This document shows, one piece after another, positions 20,186-30,825 of a stretch of DNA of 64,000 nucleotides. This DNA comes from Leptidea sinapis (taxonomy: Eukaryota; Arthropoda; Insecta; Lepidoptera; Pieridae), in contig NC_066269.1 of NCBI RefSeq assembly GCF_905404315.1, forward strand, positions 12,840,501 to 12,904,500. The letters are read 5' to 3'. A program made the translations under genes and the position numbers. The notes below the pieces were generated by a model. That model ran no database searches, was not told the DNA's origin, and worked only from the letters and a program-made list of their open reading frames with translations. Every line of letters starts with the position of its first letter. Within the stretch, counting starts at the first letter, position 1.

Positions 20186-20958
20186 GCTACACGTACATCT
20201 ACATCTAGCTAGTAGGTAAGGGTCCGCGTCTTGTCCGCGTGCTGATCGGAATAAGACAAGCAATAAATTGGTACGGGGAGCTTGAATGCTGTTTCTGAAA
20301 ACGGAGTGCCCAAACAAACATACCAAAATTATAATAACTACTTTTTGTATTACTCATGCGGGAAAAGTACCTAGTATCTTGGCGCTCGCTGTTGCTGTTG
20401 AAAATGAAACTGTTGTGAAATAATACTTGAAACATGCAAATTTAGATAAAATTGCTAAAATAAATAAAATAATAACAAAACAAAAAAACACAATCGAAAT
20501 ATCAAAACTGAATTGAGGTTGACGGGTCTGACAGTTTAATTTAATAAATAAAATTAAAATTTAAGTCACAAAAGCTTAAAAAAGAATATGGAGTCGGAAA
20601 AAATACATAATAAATATTAATGCAGTATACTATTTTGCCACAGTTTCGAAAGTATGACCAAAACAATAAGTTGTTTTTGAATAAAAATATGGAAAGCTTC
20701 TCCGATTTTTTATACGTCTCGATTATGAGGCTGTTGTAAAGGTTTCTGGGTGTATGCACTCGAGTGTGTTTAATCGAGAGTCATTCGAGTATATTAAGGT
20801 GATAGGAATGCATGATCAATAAATTCCTTATACCTAATAGTGGGGTAAGAAACTCTTAATATAAGGGCTTCGAATTGAGAATTACCCATTGCGGCTACAA
20901 CTTGCTATACTTCTCAGTATCTTAAAATCTCTCACAGTATTCAATAATAATAGGTAAT
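20186..20958. other. Unclassified, no repeat family recognised
   Basis: A less A+T-rich patch at 20215-20300 (GGTCCGCGTCTTGTCCGCGT) has frames on the minus strand without known motifs. The rest is A+T-rich. Confidence 0.3.
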
Positions 20959-21077
20959 CACCTTAAAAGCCCGCAACGCTCCTGTGATGCGTCTGGTGTT
21001 GCAAGAGATGTGGGCGGCGGTTATCTCTTAACACCTGGTGACACGTACGCTCGTTTGTCGACCTTTACCATAAAAAA
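20959..21077 (+). mobile_element. LINE-B 3' tail fragment
   Basis: CACCTTAAAAGCCCGCAACG, GTTGCAAGAGATGTGGGCGG, CTCTTAACACCTGGTGAC and a TTACCATAAAAAA end match the last 120 bp of LINE-B. Confidence 0.8.
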
Positions 21078-21118
21078 GTATTATTACAGAGAAAAAATTT
21101 ATTTTCATATTAATTAGC

Positions 21119-21160
21119 CTCTCTCTCTCTCTCTCTAATGTGTATATATATATATATATA
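21119..21160. repeat. (CT)n and (TA)n microsatellites
   Basis: A run of CT dinucleotides at 21119-21136 is followed after seven bases by a run of TA at 21143-21160. Confidence 0.9.
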
Positions 21161-21179
21161 CATATCATACACATCACGC

Positions 21180-21359
21180 TTAATACGATTTCAACTTATG
21201 TTTCATACATTTCAAGAAATGCACCGACAGAAAGCGTTAAGACGCTTAATACAATTCGTCATCCCGTTTAATACGCCTAATACGCCAACAATAGATGAAC
21301 AAGAACCCCTGATGCTGCAGGAATTTCCTGGATATTCTTCCATCGATGACACCCTGTAG
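21180..21359 (+). other. Short open frame, possible exon or TE remnant
   Basis: The frame reads MFHTFQEMHRQKALRRLIQF and continues about 30 residues to EFPGYSSIDDTL and a TAG stop. It is less A+T-rich than its surroundings. An ACATTTCAAG acceptor-like string precedes it at about 21218. I do not recognise the protein; it ends just before a dispersed repeat, so TE origin is as likely as a terminal exon. Confidence 0.2.
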
Positions 21360-21369
21360 GCACCCTACG

Positions 21370-21462
21370 AAATTCAATCAATTGACACACAAATCGATTC
21401 AGTAGTTTAGGCGTGAAAGCGTAACAAACAAACTTACATTCACATTTATAATATTAGTAGTC
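21370..21462 (-). mobile_element. Dispersed element terminus (TACTAATATTATAAATGTG type)
   Basis: In reverse it reads TACTAATATTATAAATGTGA, then GTTTGTTTGTTACGCTTTCA and a CCTAAACTACTGAATCG segment. This is the start of a very common lepidopteran repeat; related pieces are at 39250-39580 and 50325-50420. Confidence 0.6.
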
Positions 21463-22285
21463 TAATGAAAGTGACAGCAATGCTTATAATGCAGCTTATA
21501 TACAAGCTGAAAGGCAATCTCTCAGTGTGATGAGACTAAAACATCAGATGAGCAGCGCATAAATGTGCTGGAAATTTTTATCTAGAGTACGAGGACGAGG
21601 CGGTAAATCCCTTATCCGTCGACTAAAATCTAAAAGGAATTTCCATGCAAAGTTTAAGCTAGAGAAGCTAGACGTATAAAACTAGATGAGTCAGAAAGGA
21701 TTCCCGTTTATTCACACTGTTTATTTTCTGAGCAAAATGCATTTTAACGAACGTTCCCGAAGTGGCAATTGCGTTCATTTTATTAACTTTCGTTTGGACT
21801 TCTGAATAGTAAGATCTATGACTTTTATTGGTAATGGGTGAGGTTTATGACTCAATAGTAAGCATTAAGAGTTAGTTATTAAATTAAGTACCAGTAATGC
21901 ATTTTATATATAGCTTTATAATCGATTTTCTGAATAGATATAATACTTAGAGCGGTTTATGTTTCTAAATGACTATTTTGGTTACATTAAAAGCATGAGA
22001 AATGATTTACAAAAATAAAATATTTGGAAATCGACAATAATTCAAGATATATATTTTGTTGTTGTTTGTTAGGCCTAATCAAATAACCATTTTTTGATTA
22101 ATTGAAAAGAGAATGATGTATAAAAATATCTTGGCAATAATACGAAAAAAAAATGTTGTGTGTACACAGTACACAGATGTCAGAAGTGAAACTTCTTTGG
22201 AAAACTAATTTTTAAATCTCAATTATATTAATTATCCTAATCTGTTATTTATTAGAAATGTTTTTTGTCAATATTAGTAATTATT
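21463..22285. other. Intronic sequence, nothing recognised
   Basis: No coding signal and no match to families in the window. Confidence 0.4.
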
Positions 22286-22495
22286 AGATGTTCTACTTAC
22301 TCGCGGCCACGCGCTAAACTTGCAGGATAGGTATAACGCTAGTAGGGAAGATGTTCTACTTTTTCGCGGCTGCATGCTAAATCTGCAGGATACAACGCTA
22401 GGAGTAAAGATGTTCTACTTACTCGCATCCGCACGCTTAACCTACACGATACAAAGCTACTGGGGAAAATGTTGTACGTTTTTCGCGGCCGCTCG
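22286..22495. repeat. Tandem array, about 60-bp period, four units
   Basis: The motif AGATGTTCTACTT starts units at 22286, 22349 and 22408, with a diverged AAATGTTGTACGTT at 22468. Each unit also has CGCGGC and GATAC...ACGCTA blocks. Spacing is 59-63 bp. Confidence 0.85.
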
Positions 22496-22497
22496 AA

Positions 22498-22767
22498 AAC
22501 CTCGGATACAATATCCATATTGTTGAAATCATAATGTTGCGCGGTGGCCATCTTGGATTCCAAAAATGGTCCCAAATTCGTTCTCTGCACCCTCGAGAAC
22601 CTTGGATACGATATCCATATTGTTGAAATCATAATTTTACGCGGCGGTCATCTTGGATTTAAAAAATTATACCAAATTCGTTCTCTGCACCCTCGAGAAC
22701 CTCGGGTACCATATCCATATTGTTGAAATCATCAGTTTGCGCGGCGGCCATCTTTGATTTAAAAAAC
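22498..22767. repeat. Tandem array, exact 100-bp period, 2.7 units
   Basis: ATATCCATATTGTTGAAATC occurs at 22511, 22611 and 22711, exactly 100 bp apart. Each unit also holds GCGGCGGCCATCTTGGATT and TTCTCTGCACCCTCGAGAAC. The array adjoins the 60-bp array directly. Confidence 0.9.
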
Positions 22768-23011
22768 AAGCATTTTCACGTCACACAAGGCTATTAGAAT
22801 TCTTAAACAAAAATTTTTACCTTGTAGATTGTTTCTAACCCAAATTCCATCTACCACACTATTACAACCTGTTGAGATAATGTATGTGTAGGAACCTATG
22901 AATTAGAGCCTATCGCACGAAATAAGTACCGGAGCATTAAGTGGAACTTATTACAACAAGTGAATTAAAATATTTCTTTTTATTCTCTCTCTGGGTTCGT
23001 TCTCTCATGAC

Positions 23012-23186
23012 TTTACCAGTGGGAGGCTCCTTTGCACAGGGGGCCGGCTAGATTATGGGTACCACAACGGCGCCGTGAAGAAGTAATGTGTAAACATTAT
23101 TGTGTTTCGGTCTGAAGGGCGCCGTAGCTACTGGGCAAATGAGACTTAACATCTTATGTTTTAAGGTGACGAGCGCAATTGTAGTG
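23012..23186 (+). mobile_element. SINE-A copy, tail-truncated
   Basis: Begins TTTACCAGTGGGAGGCTCCT and ends at GACGAGCGCAATTGTAGTG. A small internal deletion removes part of the GCAGAAATAGGCGCC block and another the GTGAAATT segment. Confidence 0.8.
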
Positions 23187-23284
23187 TCTTATTGAAGAAC
23201 GTCCGCGCATTATCTATTGCTATCCGTACTTCCAACCATAATTGGGTTTTCCAAACTTTCACCACCTCTGCACATTGTGTGCTC

Positions 23285-23355
23285 AAAATATATAAATAAA
23301 TATAAATATATATAAATAAATATAAATGTATATAAATATATATATAAATATACAT
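23285..23355. repeat. A+T minisatellite (ATAAATAAATAT type)
   Basis: About 70 bp of irregular TATAAATAAATATAAATATA units. It produces long Tyr/Ile frames that are not real genes. Confidence 0.85.
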
Positions 23356-23414
23356 TGTCTGCATATAGTGGACAAGCGAGACTTTATTCGGAGTTTTTCT
23401 CTTTTTACACGATT

Positions 23415-23560
23415 TTTATTTGTTTGTAACCGACTCATTTGGGCGCGATTTTGACCCACTTTAAACGGTCAGATTTCATTCAAACTTCGTAGATTTATAA
23501 AGGACCGAGTAAAATACATTAATTTAATAAAATTATTAATGCAACGCAGAACTTTAAATT
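23415..23560. repeat. Dispersed repeat shared with 57405-57520
   Basis: Both copies share GACTCATTTG, GCGCGATTTTGACCCACTTT, CCAGATTTCGTTCAAA-like and ACATTAATTTGATAAAATTA-like strings in the same order. Class unknown. Confidence 0.55.
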
Positions 23561-23689
23561 TCAACCATTTCTTTTGAACAAAAGCGTGTTTTTTGTTTTT
23601 TCAAACTATTTATATTTCGGTTATATATTAGCTATAATTGGTGTTAAGAATTAAACATTATTTATTTCCACACAGTTATCACACCTAAA

Positions 23690-24010
23690 TTATCTATCCC
23701 TACATCTTATAGCTGTTATGTACAAAGCTCATATCCACTATAAAATTCCTTGCGAACCCTCACAGAAGGGTCACGTCAATAATTTATCATGTCCAAAGAT
23801 AAATACTCCCTATGATATCAGTATTCTTGATGTTTCGATATGTGCTTTACATATTTTGTATTCAAGAAAACTCAATTTATTTCCTTTTCTTTATTTAGCC
23901 TTTTACCGCATTTATCACGGAGAGTGCTATTTAACCTCATTTTTTCCGCCGAATTACGGCGTCGTATATCACGCCATAGAATCAACTGCTATACTCATTA
24001 ACTCGATGTT
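23690..24010 (+). mobile_element. Relative of LINE-B, reverse transcriptase remnant
   Basis: A + strand frame contains LAFYRIYHGECYLTSFFPPN. LINE-B has CVFYRIYHGECSEELFNLIP at the matching place, so this is a diverged relative. The about 60 residues before it do not align convincingly. No tail was found. Confidence 0.5.
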
Positions 24011-24034
24011 TTTAGTGAGTATTGCATAATGAAT

Positions 24035-24190
24035 TTTCTTTTTTGTTCTTTGGTTGAGTTCTCGTGACAGGCTTCGTTGTGTTCACTTACATATCACTGC
24101 TTGTGGCGGCGAATTGGGACGGGTCATTCCCTTCCCTAAAATATCGTCCAGGGAGGCGATGGTTGGCCCATCATGGTCGTGAACTTGTGG
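24035..24190. repeat. Dispersed repeat shared with 14935-15045
   Basis: TTTGGTTGAGTTCTCGTGAC, GGCTTCGTTGTGTT and CAGGGAGGCGATGGTTGGCC correspond to the earlier copy. It follows the LINE-B relative by 25 bp. Confidence 0.45.
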
Positions 24191-24435
24191 TGGCAGGATC
24201 ATCCTGTTACCAGTAACTCTGCATCATGTTTTTAAAATTAAAGTTATTATATTTCATACAATCACTAATAAAATGCTTGCAAAATACCTTTATTTATTTT
24301 ATTTTATTTAATGTAGTATTTTTGACACATTATATTTGCTAAGTGACTTTTACTTTTTCTTTCTTATATATGAAATGTTTTTCAGCGTTTAGATTCAAAC
24401 AATTATCTGTTTATCAGAATTAATTTATTAATCTT

Positions 24436-24590
24436 AACAATTTGTTGTTTTTAAAGTGATAACCTTCACTTCTGGTATTAATTACACAAATTTGAAAATA
24501 AAATTTATGATTAAAATGGAGCCACAACCTGAGAGTTGAACAAGACGTATCAAGAATTATGAACGTGACGTCACTCGAACGGTTGGCTCA
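24436..24590 (+). mobile_element. SINE-T1 with left inverted arm, truncated in the tRNA-like head
   Basis: 24436-24505 (AACAATTTGTT..AAAGTGATAACCTTCACTTC..TAATTACACAAA) is the reverse complement of the downstream part of SINE-T1. It is followed by GAGCCACAACCTGAGAGTTG and the tRNA-like start GAACGGTTGGCTCA. The copy breaks off after the A-box. See 44883-45156 for both arms. Confidence 0.65.
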
Positions 24591-24950
24591 AATCTTCAAT
24601 CCTTTGAGTTATGTCGTATATTAATGTGGAAAAACAGACTACGTAAGCACTGCTTGCAACAACCGAGGAGTTACAATTGAAATATCAAACTAGTACACAA
24701 TATTTTCAAAACATTGCCTAGGAAAATTCTATCTATAGGTCCATTATAAAATAAATCATCAAAAGGAAACTATTATGTGTAAAGTTATGCCTGGTCATAC
24801 ATTACAAACAGTGACTGAACAATCAATCATCCCCTGGAAATATTTTTCCAATTTCTTGGAACCAACTTTGGGATATTATTCCAAACAATAAAGAATCATT
24901 GAAATAGCTTCATAAACGACAAAGTTATCTGAGAACATAAATATATATAC

Positions 24951-25259
24951 TGTCGAATCGAAATTCCACCTTCGCACGACACGCCACAAGTTAGGATATC
25001 ATCCCCACCATCTGGATGTGTGGCGGTCCTCCACAGTGCGGTTTTCAAGGAGCTTTCTTCCACGTGCTACAAAGCTGTGGAATGAACTTCCTTGTGCGGT
25101 GTTTCCGGGACGATACGACATGGGTACCTTCAAAAAAAGCGCGTACACCTTCCTTAAAGGCCGGCAACGCTCCTGTGATTCCTGAGATTGTGGGTGGCGG
25201 TGATCACTTAACAACAGGTGACCCGTACGCTCGTTTGTCCTCCTATTCCATAAAAAAAA
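24951..25259 (+). mobile_element. LINE-B 3' coding end
   Basis: The + strand encodes KFHLRTTRHKLGYHPHHLD, VWRSSTVRFSRSFLPRATKL, WNELPCAVFPGRYDMGTFKK and SAYTFLKGRQRSCDS, then the 3' tail CGCTCGTTTGTCCTCCTATT with CCATA and an A run. Clean coding end, so among the younger copies. Confidence 0.85.
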
Positions 25260-25643
25260 GAGATGCTTCATCCGTTTTTTTTCATCAATAAAACATGGGA
25301 TATGTTGAAAGCTCAGTCTATATGTAAAAAGAGATCCGACGCAATCACAGCCTATATTTAATATGGGAATACGTGACACCAATATGGTTTCCGCATTAAG
25401 TGATAATATACGTGTCACATCGTATTTATTTTCACGCTTTATGCGTTCATGTAGTACTTGACTTTTCATCACGGGTATAACTTAATATTAAAAGATATTT
25501 TGTGCTCTGAATATTTTGCCTGTTTCTATATGACCATATTTTATTGCAATTTATAATAAATCATCGATAAAGTTGTTTTAATAAGTTACTTCCTAAGTTA
25601 CACTATCTAGATTAAAATATTGTCGTTTTAATAATTCTATCTA
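25260..25643. other. Intronic sequence, nothing recognised
   Basis: No gene or family match. A minus-strand frame running through 24999-25472 is the antisense of LINE-B plus chance extension. Confidence 0.4.
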
Positions 25644-25935
25644 ATAATAATAATAATAATATTGACACACTTTTTACACAAATTATCTTGCCCCAAGTTA
25701 AGCATATATTGCCTGTGTTATGGGTTACAAGACAATGATATATTTAATACAATATACTTACTTAAACATACATATATTTATATAAACATACATAAATACA
25801 TTTAAACATCCATGACTCGGAAACAAACATCTATATTAATCATATAAATGCTTGCACCTACCGGGATTCGAACCCGGGACCTCTAGCTTAGTAGGTAGGA
25901 TCGCTAACCACTCGGCTATACAGTTTGTCTTGGGT
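25644..25935 (-). mobile_element. SINE-T2 copy
   Basis: In reverse: TATAGCCGAGTGGTTAGCGA, GAGGTCCCGGGTTCGAATCC with perfect CCGGG/CCCGG T-arm pairing, then the body and an (ATT)n tail at 25644-25663. The A-box and B-box are both good. Confidence 0.8.
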
Positions 25936-26189
25936 GTCAGGCTAATTTTTGAACTTTGTAATATTATTGGATTCAATATCAACAAAAAGCTGTCTATAAT
26001 TTTGAATATTGTTTATCTATATTTATTTTAAATATTTAGTTTAATATATCTTGCAATCTGCCTAATCACTTGACATTTAGCTAGAGGTTATACAGTTCTA
26101 ATTAGTTTTGAAATGGTATCAGTCCAGTGAAGAATTCATTTTTTAAATGCCAATATGTTATACAATATTAAGATCTTGAGGGGCTTTTC

Positions 26190-26400
26190 TCTTTAGTACT
26201 GATGTCTTCTTTCGTTGTCATCAATTGACTGATTTCGAGCTATCACAGCTCACATCTCCTCCCCGCTACACATCTCCTCTCCACTTCGGTGGAAATAACC
26301 TCTCGTCTCCTCTCCTCTCCGCATTGGTGGATACCGGGCCCAACGCCTGAGAGTCCTTTTCAAACAACCCTGATCAGAGTCGGTTTTTAACCATATGCTA
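26190..26400. other. Pyrimidine-rich, GC-richer patch of unknown origin
   Basis: CTCCTCTCC-type runs repeat imperfectly (CACATCTCCTC twice, CTCTCC several times), followed by TGGTGGATACCGGGCC. No frame was recognised; possibly a retroelement remnant. Confidence 0.35.
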
Positions 26401-27480
26401 TAAATATACTATTAAAAATAAAACAATTTAATAATAAGTAGTGTTTTCTGAGAAGAAAGAAAAATTCGATTTGAAGAGAATATTTATAACTTTTAACTTA
26501 CAAACATGAACCCACTTATCTTTGACATCCACATAATACAGTAACCCAAGAGCACGTCAAGAATATTAAATAGGAAAAATGTCATAACCTGAAGCAATAA
26601 GTCAACTTTAGTCACAATAAAAATGCGTGACCGCTTTTACAGATCAAAGGAAGTTGCGGTGAGAGGATTACGTTTCTTTTGGAAAGCAAAACTTGCTTAA
26701 GGAAGCCTTTGATACTTTTCATGGAAGAAAATGTAAGAAATAAATAAAATAAGCCGTTATTGCTGCTTAACTAAACGTTGTAAAAGTCATAATAATATGC
26801 AAAATACGAGATAAAAATGTCTTTAAATAAATATACCTAATACATTAAACATTTTCGAAGTGATTTAATTTAACATTTTATCTTCTTTAGCATCGTTGTG
26901 ATTTGAACGTCGATAAAACGAAAAATCGCGACAGTAAAAAGAGACAGACAAATAAATTCATAAGATTTAACGTGGGAGAAAATGTGATTATACAGTGTTT
27001 TGGTACCAGGCGATCACAGTTGAAGAAGAGATTGTCTTATGCATGACGCGAGTATACCTTAATATACTTATTCTGACGTCATGCGCACGACGTATTACTG
27101 CATGGACACCATGAGAACATCAATATGGTAGCGGTGACAGTAATGTCTTTCAAACCGGTTAAAATCATGTGTCATCCTAGCAACATGTACCAGGACTTCA
27201 TAATTCATTCTTATTATTCTTCATATCTTCATATGTTTGAAGTAAGAAACATAAGAAAAGAATTACAACTAATAAGAAGAATAAGTGTTCCTTAAGTATG
27301 TAAGAATAAAAATGTGTAAGAGGAAAATTTACTAGAGTTATTTATACACGATTATATTTATCGCCTTGGCTTAACGAACTTGTAACTTATGTGACGTGGT
27401 AACCATACACAGTATTTTCAAACGTTTCGATTCAAATAAAAATAACATGACTTTATTAAAAGATTCACTAAAAAATTTTA
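26401..27480. other. Intronic sequence with one dispersed repeat
   Basis: 26872-27010 (CTTCTTTAGCATCGTTGTGA, AAAAGAGACAGA, GATTTAACGTGGGAGA, TTATACAGTG) recurs at 35036-35170. The remainder shows nothing. Confidence 0.5.
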
Positions 27481-27499
27481 TAATTATTATTTTTAACTT

Positions 27500-28050
27500 T
27501 ATTATTTATTTTAAAACCACAATTTAATGTATGGTTCAGTAATATGTAATCCTTACTTGAAATATCAGATTGATACGCTCGAAAGACTGAATCATGTTTA
27601 CTTGAGATATGTGGCTTATTGAATTGGATCTCCTATGTCATACTCTAATCACGATTATGGTTCGGCTCGGCTGAGATGTGATTATATTTTTTACATTTAA
27701 TATTTTATCAAGTAATATTGATTGTAGTCAACTTCAACTTAGTAGTCAACTTAATCTTTAATAAATCTTTCTATTCCTCGTAGAATCTTGAGAAACAATG
27801 ACACTTACATTTCTACTCAATTGTTGAAAACAGGTTTGTATCATCACTCTCCTATTTTTAGGCTCAGCGAAGCTAATAACAACCACATAAAGTGGATAAC
27901 CAGATAAAACCATGTTTGTTTATGATTAGACAGTAAGATGTGTTGATTAGTTAGTTAAATATTATTATTAGTTAAGTAAATATTGTATTAATTTTATAGA
28001 TTTAATTGTGTGAAAGGGTTCGCCCGTATATGATAAATAAATAAATAAAC
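27500..28050 (+). mobile_element. Decayed non-LTR reverse transcriptase C-terminus and 3' end
   Basis: The frame reads YQIDTLERLNHVYLRYVAY, then SPMSYSNHDYGSARLRC, fitting the LE--Q---LR---Y...HDY region known downstream of the RT palm in several non-LTR clades. It ends with a GTGTGAAAGGGTTCGCCCGT stretch and a (TAAA)n tail at 28030-28048. Several stops and frameshifts. Confidence 0.55.
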
Positions 28051-28319
28051 ACGAACAATGAAGTGGTCCACTGCTATCAATAATCATCATCTCTGTATTA
28101 CAGTATATTAATTTAGTGGCATAGCATGACAAAATGACTCTAAGTCATACCTTGACCTTATAGCTGCTATCCTTAAGGTTACATAAGATACCATTACAAA
28201 ATTAGATCTTGTAACTAAATAAATCCACTCTTGAAAGAAGCGATTGCTTACAATTTATTGTGATCGTTACCTGACCATTGACAAGTTAGTACCCCCCGTC
28301 TGCTCACCTTATTTGATTG

Positions 28320-28565
28320 AATGAATGCTATGCATTGTGAATATATGCGTCATGGTCTTCTCTCACCGGTGGAGGAATGCTGCTCGGGACATCTCGTCCC
28401 CTGCAGCAGGTTTCGTTCGTCCGTGGAGACGGGCGTGTCATTGGGGTATCAGCGGTTCCTCTATGCTGTTTGCTTCTTCATTTTTTAATGGTTATAATTG
28501 TTGGGGGAGCGCTCTGATGGTCATATTTTTGGTGCTGAGGGAGCGCCTGTTCCCTCTGCTCTGAA
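28320..28565. other. GC-richer patch, unclassified
   Basis: CACCGGTGGAGGAATGCTGC, CATCTCGTCCCCTGCAGCAG and a GTTCCCTCTGCTCTG end. Open on the + strand for 79 codons but no motif was recognised; a retroelement 3' UTR is a reasonable guess. Confidence 0.3.
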
Positions 28566-28595
28566 TTCGAATCTAGGTATCTTATAGTGTACAGC

Positions 28596-28740
28596 GTTAA
28601 GATGTTAAGTCTCATTAGCTGATTAATTTCACTATTTGGCTCCTTTAAACCAAAACACATTAATTATTGCACACAACTGCTTGATGGTAGAAAATAGCGC
28701 TGCTGTAGAAACCTCACACACAGCCTAGTCTAAAGGTGAC
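28596..28740 (-). mobile_element. SINE-A copy, strongly diverged
   Basis: TTAAGATGTTAAGTCTCATT, a TTTCACTA..GGCTCCTTTAAACC block, ACACATTAAT and ACTGCTTGATGGTAGAAAAT keep the family order. Both ends are lost. Confidence 0.6.
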
Positions 28741-29039
28741 CTAAATTCATCATTTTGTCCAGTTTGTAAGACTCTTCTGTAAAGAAAAGCCTAGATTGCG
28801 GCGAATTATCATGATAGGTGGTAGGAATAGGTGGGTTTCTATTGTAAATGCAGTGCGTCTCATACATGTATGTTGACGACTTGTATGATTCCACAAAGTG
28901 GCTGTTTGAAGTAGGAAGACTTAGTGCAGCATGCGGTTGTGGAACACCAGACATCAACGTGATGCGTGTGAAATATCGTATTTTAAGCTGAATATTTCTA
29001 CTGAACATGTCTCATCAACGCAACGCTACACAGTTAAGT

Positions 29040-29230
29040 CGATGTAATTCCTCTTAAAATTCATTGAAGTAGGCGTTTTTTTGCGGAAATCCATAATTAT
29101 CAAAATTACGAGACTCCTAGCCAGAGTTTGGCGAGTCAAAATCTCCTGAGGATGCATCGTGTACAGGTGAAATACGTGTCGAATTGCTTGAAGATTAATA
29201 TTGGCGGAATTAACACTCAAGAAAACTCAA
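29040..29230 (+). repeat. Dispersed repeat with a hammerhead-like core
   Basis: Includes TTGCGGAAATCCATAATTAT and, at 29146-29180, CTGAGGA ... GTGAAATACGTGTC, which resembles the hammerhead ribozyme core boxes (CUGANGA, GAAA, GUC). A decayed relative is at 35560-35610 (CTGAAGATGCCTCGTAGATT). Followed by AATATTGGCGGAATTAACAC. Confidence 0.35.
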
Positions 29231-29392
29231 AACTTGATAATTTCTCTTGTCTAGGAAATTACTTGATTGTCAATAGTTTAAGCGGTTCCTTGTTGTGGGC
29301 TGGATCTTGTACTGCTCCCCCCCCTCCCCCCTCTCTCCTGATCAGGATTAAACTGCATCTCGATACATGACTTTAATTAACTAACTTTACTT

Positions 29393-29592
29393 TCTTCCAC
29401 ATACCACAGAGCTGTGGAATAAGCTTCCTTGTACGGTGTTCCCGGGATGATACGACATGGGCACCTTCATTAAAAGCGAGTACACCTTGCTTAAAGGACG
29501 GCAACGCTCCTGTGAATCCTCTGGTGTTGCAAGAGAATGTATAAATCACTTAACACCAGGTGACGCTCGTTTGTCATTATTTTCTATAAAAA
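29393..29592 (+). mobile_element. LINE-B 3' coding end
   Basis: Begins CTTCCACATACCACAGAGCT and encodes LWNKLPCTVFPG-like residues, a frameshift, then TLLKGRQRSCESSGVARECI; tail ACGCTCGTTTGTCATTATTT then an A run. Diverged tail. Confidence 0.75.
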
Positions 29593-30195
29593 AAAACTAT
29601 TAATAATTGGTAATATTTATCCAAATAATAATTATACTTTCCAAATACATATTATATGCTATTCAATTCCACGAAGACGAAATTGCGGATTTAAACTAGT
29701 TGTTTATAAAACTCTACTGTTCATACGAAACTAATTATAATGTATATTTTTAGTTTTAACAGAAAAGCCTGTTGCCCATTAGGTCATAGCCTAGATACTA
29801 CACAAAGAAACCTCAAAGTTGGCACTCATAATATGATTCTGAGAATTCTCAACACTAGAAATACCGATCATATTTTATGCATTCCTTATGATTTTTTTTA
29901 AACATAATTATTTTCAAATCAAATCATCTTTTTTTACAGAAATTACAGGGTGCTTTTGGCTTATAATTAATAGGTGCCCTTATCCTAACCCATACGGCAT
30001 GTAATCTTATAAAACTGGAATACACCCTTAGTCTCATTTTGAAATATCTAACAATTTTCAATTAAATTTTTTGATATTTGAAGTATTTGCTATACTAAAA
30101 CAGATATACATTTGAAACTAATTTTAAATTAACGTCAATCATACAATTATCAAATCATAGACACATTTGTAATAATTTATAATAATATTAAACAT
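29593..30195. other. Intronic sequence, nothing recognised
   Basis: A+T-rich, with no frame or family match. Confidence 0.4.
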
Positions 30196-30199
30196 AATA

Positions 30200-30505
30200 A
30201 TGAAGCCACAACATGAGAGTTGAACAAAGCATACAAGATTTTATGACGATACGTCACTCGAACGGGTAGCTCAGTTGGTTAGAGCACCGGCACGGAGTTC
30301 GAGTCCCGCATCGTTCATAAAATTTTGTTTTACAAAATTTTATTTGTGTATTAATCCTAGAAGTTAGGGTTTAAATTAATCTCTTTAAAACATAACAAAT
30401 TGTTTATATTTACAAGAGCGACATCTCAAGTCAATTTCCTATTATGCAAATATTGGGGTTGAGCAGGTATAAAGTAGATAGAGCAACTGTAAAGTAGATC
30501 CTGTA
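30200..30505 (+). mobile_element. SINE-T1, first of a head-to-tail pair
   Basis: Runs from GAAGCCACAACATGAGAGTT through a tRNA-like head (GAACGGGTAGCTCAGTTGGT...TTCGAGTCCCGCATCGTTC) to GCGACATCTCAAGTCAATTT and TTGGGGTTGAGCAGG. The anticodon arm lost about 18 bp. The spacer TGTAAAGTAGATCCTGTAGA leads straight into the next unit. Confidence 0.75.
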
Positions 30506-30645
30506 GATGAAGCCACAACCTGAGAGTTGAACAAAGCAAACAAGATTTTATGACGATACGTCACTCGAACGGTTAGCACAGTTGGTTAGAGCACTGGTAC
30601 GGAACACCAGAGGTCATGGGTTCGAGTCCCGCATCTATTTTTTTT
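30506..30645 (+). mobile_element. SINE-T1, second of a head-to-tail pair
   Basis: Same upstream leader and a complete tRNA-like fold: acceptor GAACGGT, a D-arm with TTGGTTAGAGC, anticodon arm CTGGT-ACGGAAC-ACCAG, T-arm with GGTTCGAGTCC. The anticodon loop lacks T33 and the last acceptor bases are damaged (CATCTAT), so it is not a working tRNA. It ends in a T run. Confidence 0.75.
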
Positions 30646-30825
30646 GAATATCAATCATAATTATAATAATATGGGTTCCAATCTAAATTATTGTTAATTA
30701 TTACATCCTCAAGAAAATCTTTTAAGGAGTAGTATGTTTATTTTATCATATAAGATATAGTGATTATGGTAGTATCATGATTCTATATCACCCAAAATAT
30801 TCTACCCTTAATTAGGGTTCCACAG

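Noticed and set aside
22286..22767. CRISPR array
   Set aside because: Repeats are 60 and 100 bp and directly tandem, without unique spacers, and the genome is eukaryotic.
23161..23364. Minus-strand Tyr/Ile-rich frame
   Set aside because: Produced by the A+T minisatellite at 23285-23355.
24999..25472. 157-codon minus-strand frame
   Set aside because: It is the antisense of a LINE-B 3' end plus chance extension; the + strand carries the conserved reverse transcriptase C-terminus.
25840..25925. A tRNA gene on the minus strand with a perfect T-arm
   Set aside because: No acceptor-stem pairing, and it is the head of SINE-T2 with three relatives in the window.
30573..30640. A functional tRNA gene
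   Set aside because: The fold is nearly complete, but the anticodon loop lacks T33, the acceptor 3' half is damaged, and the unit is part of a dispersed SINE family with leader and tail.
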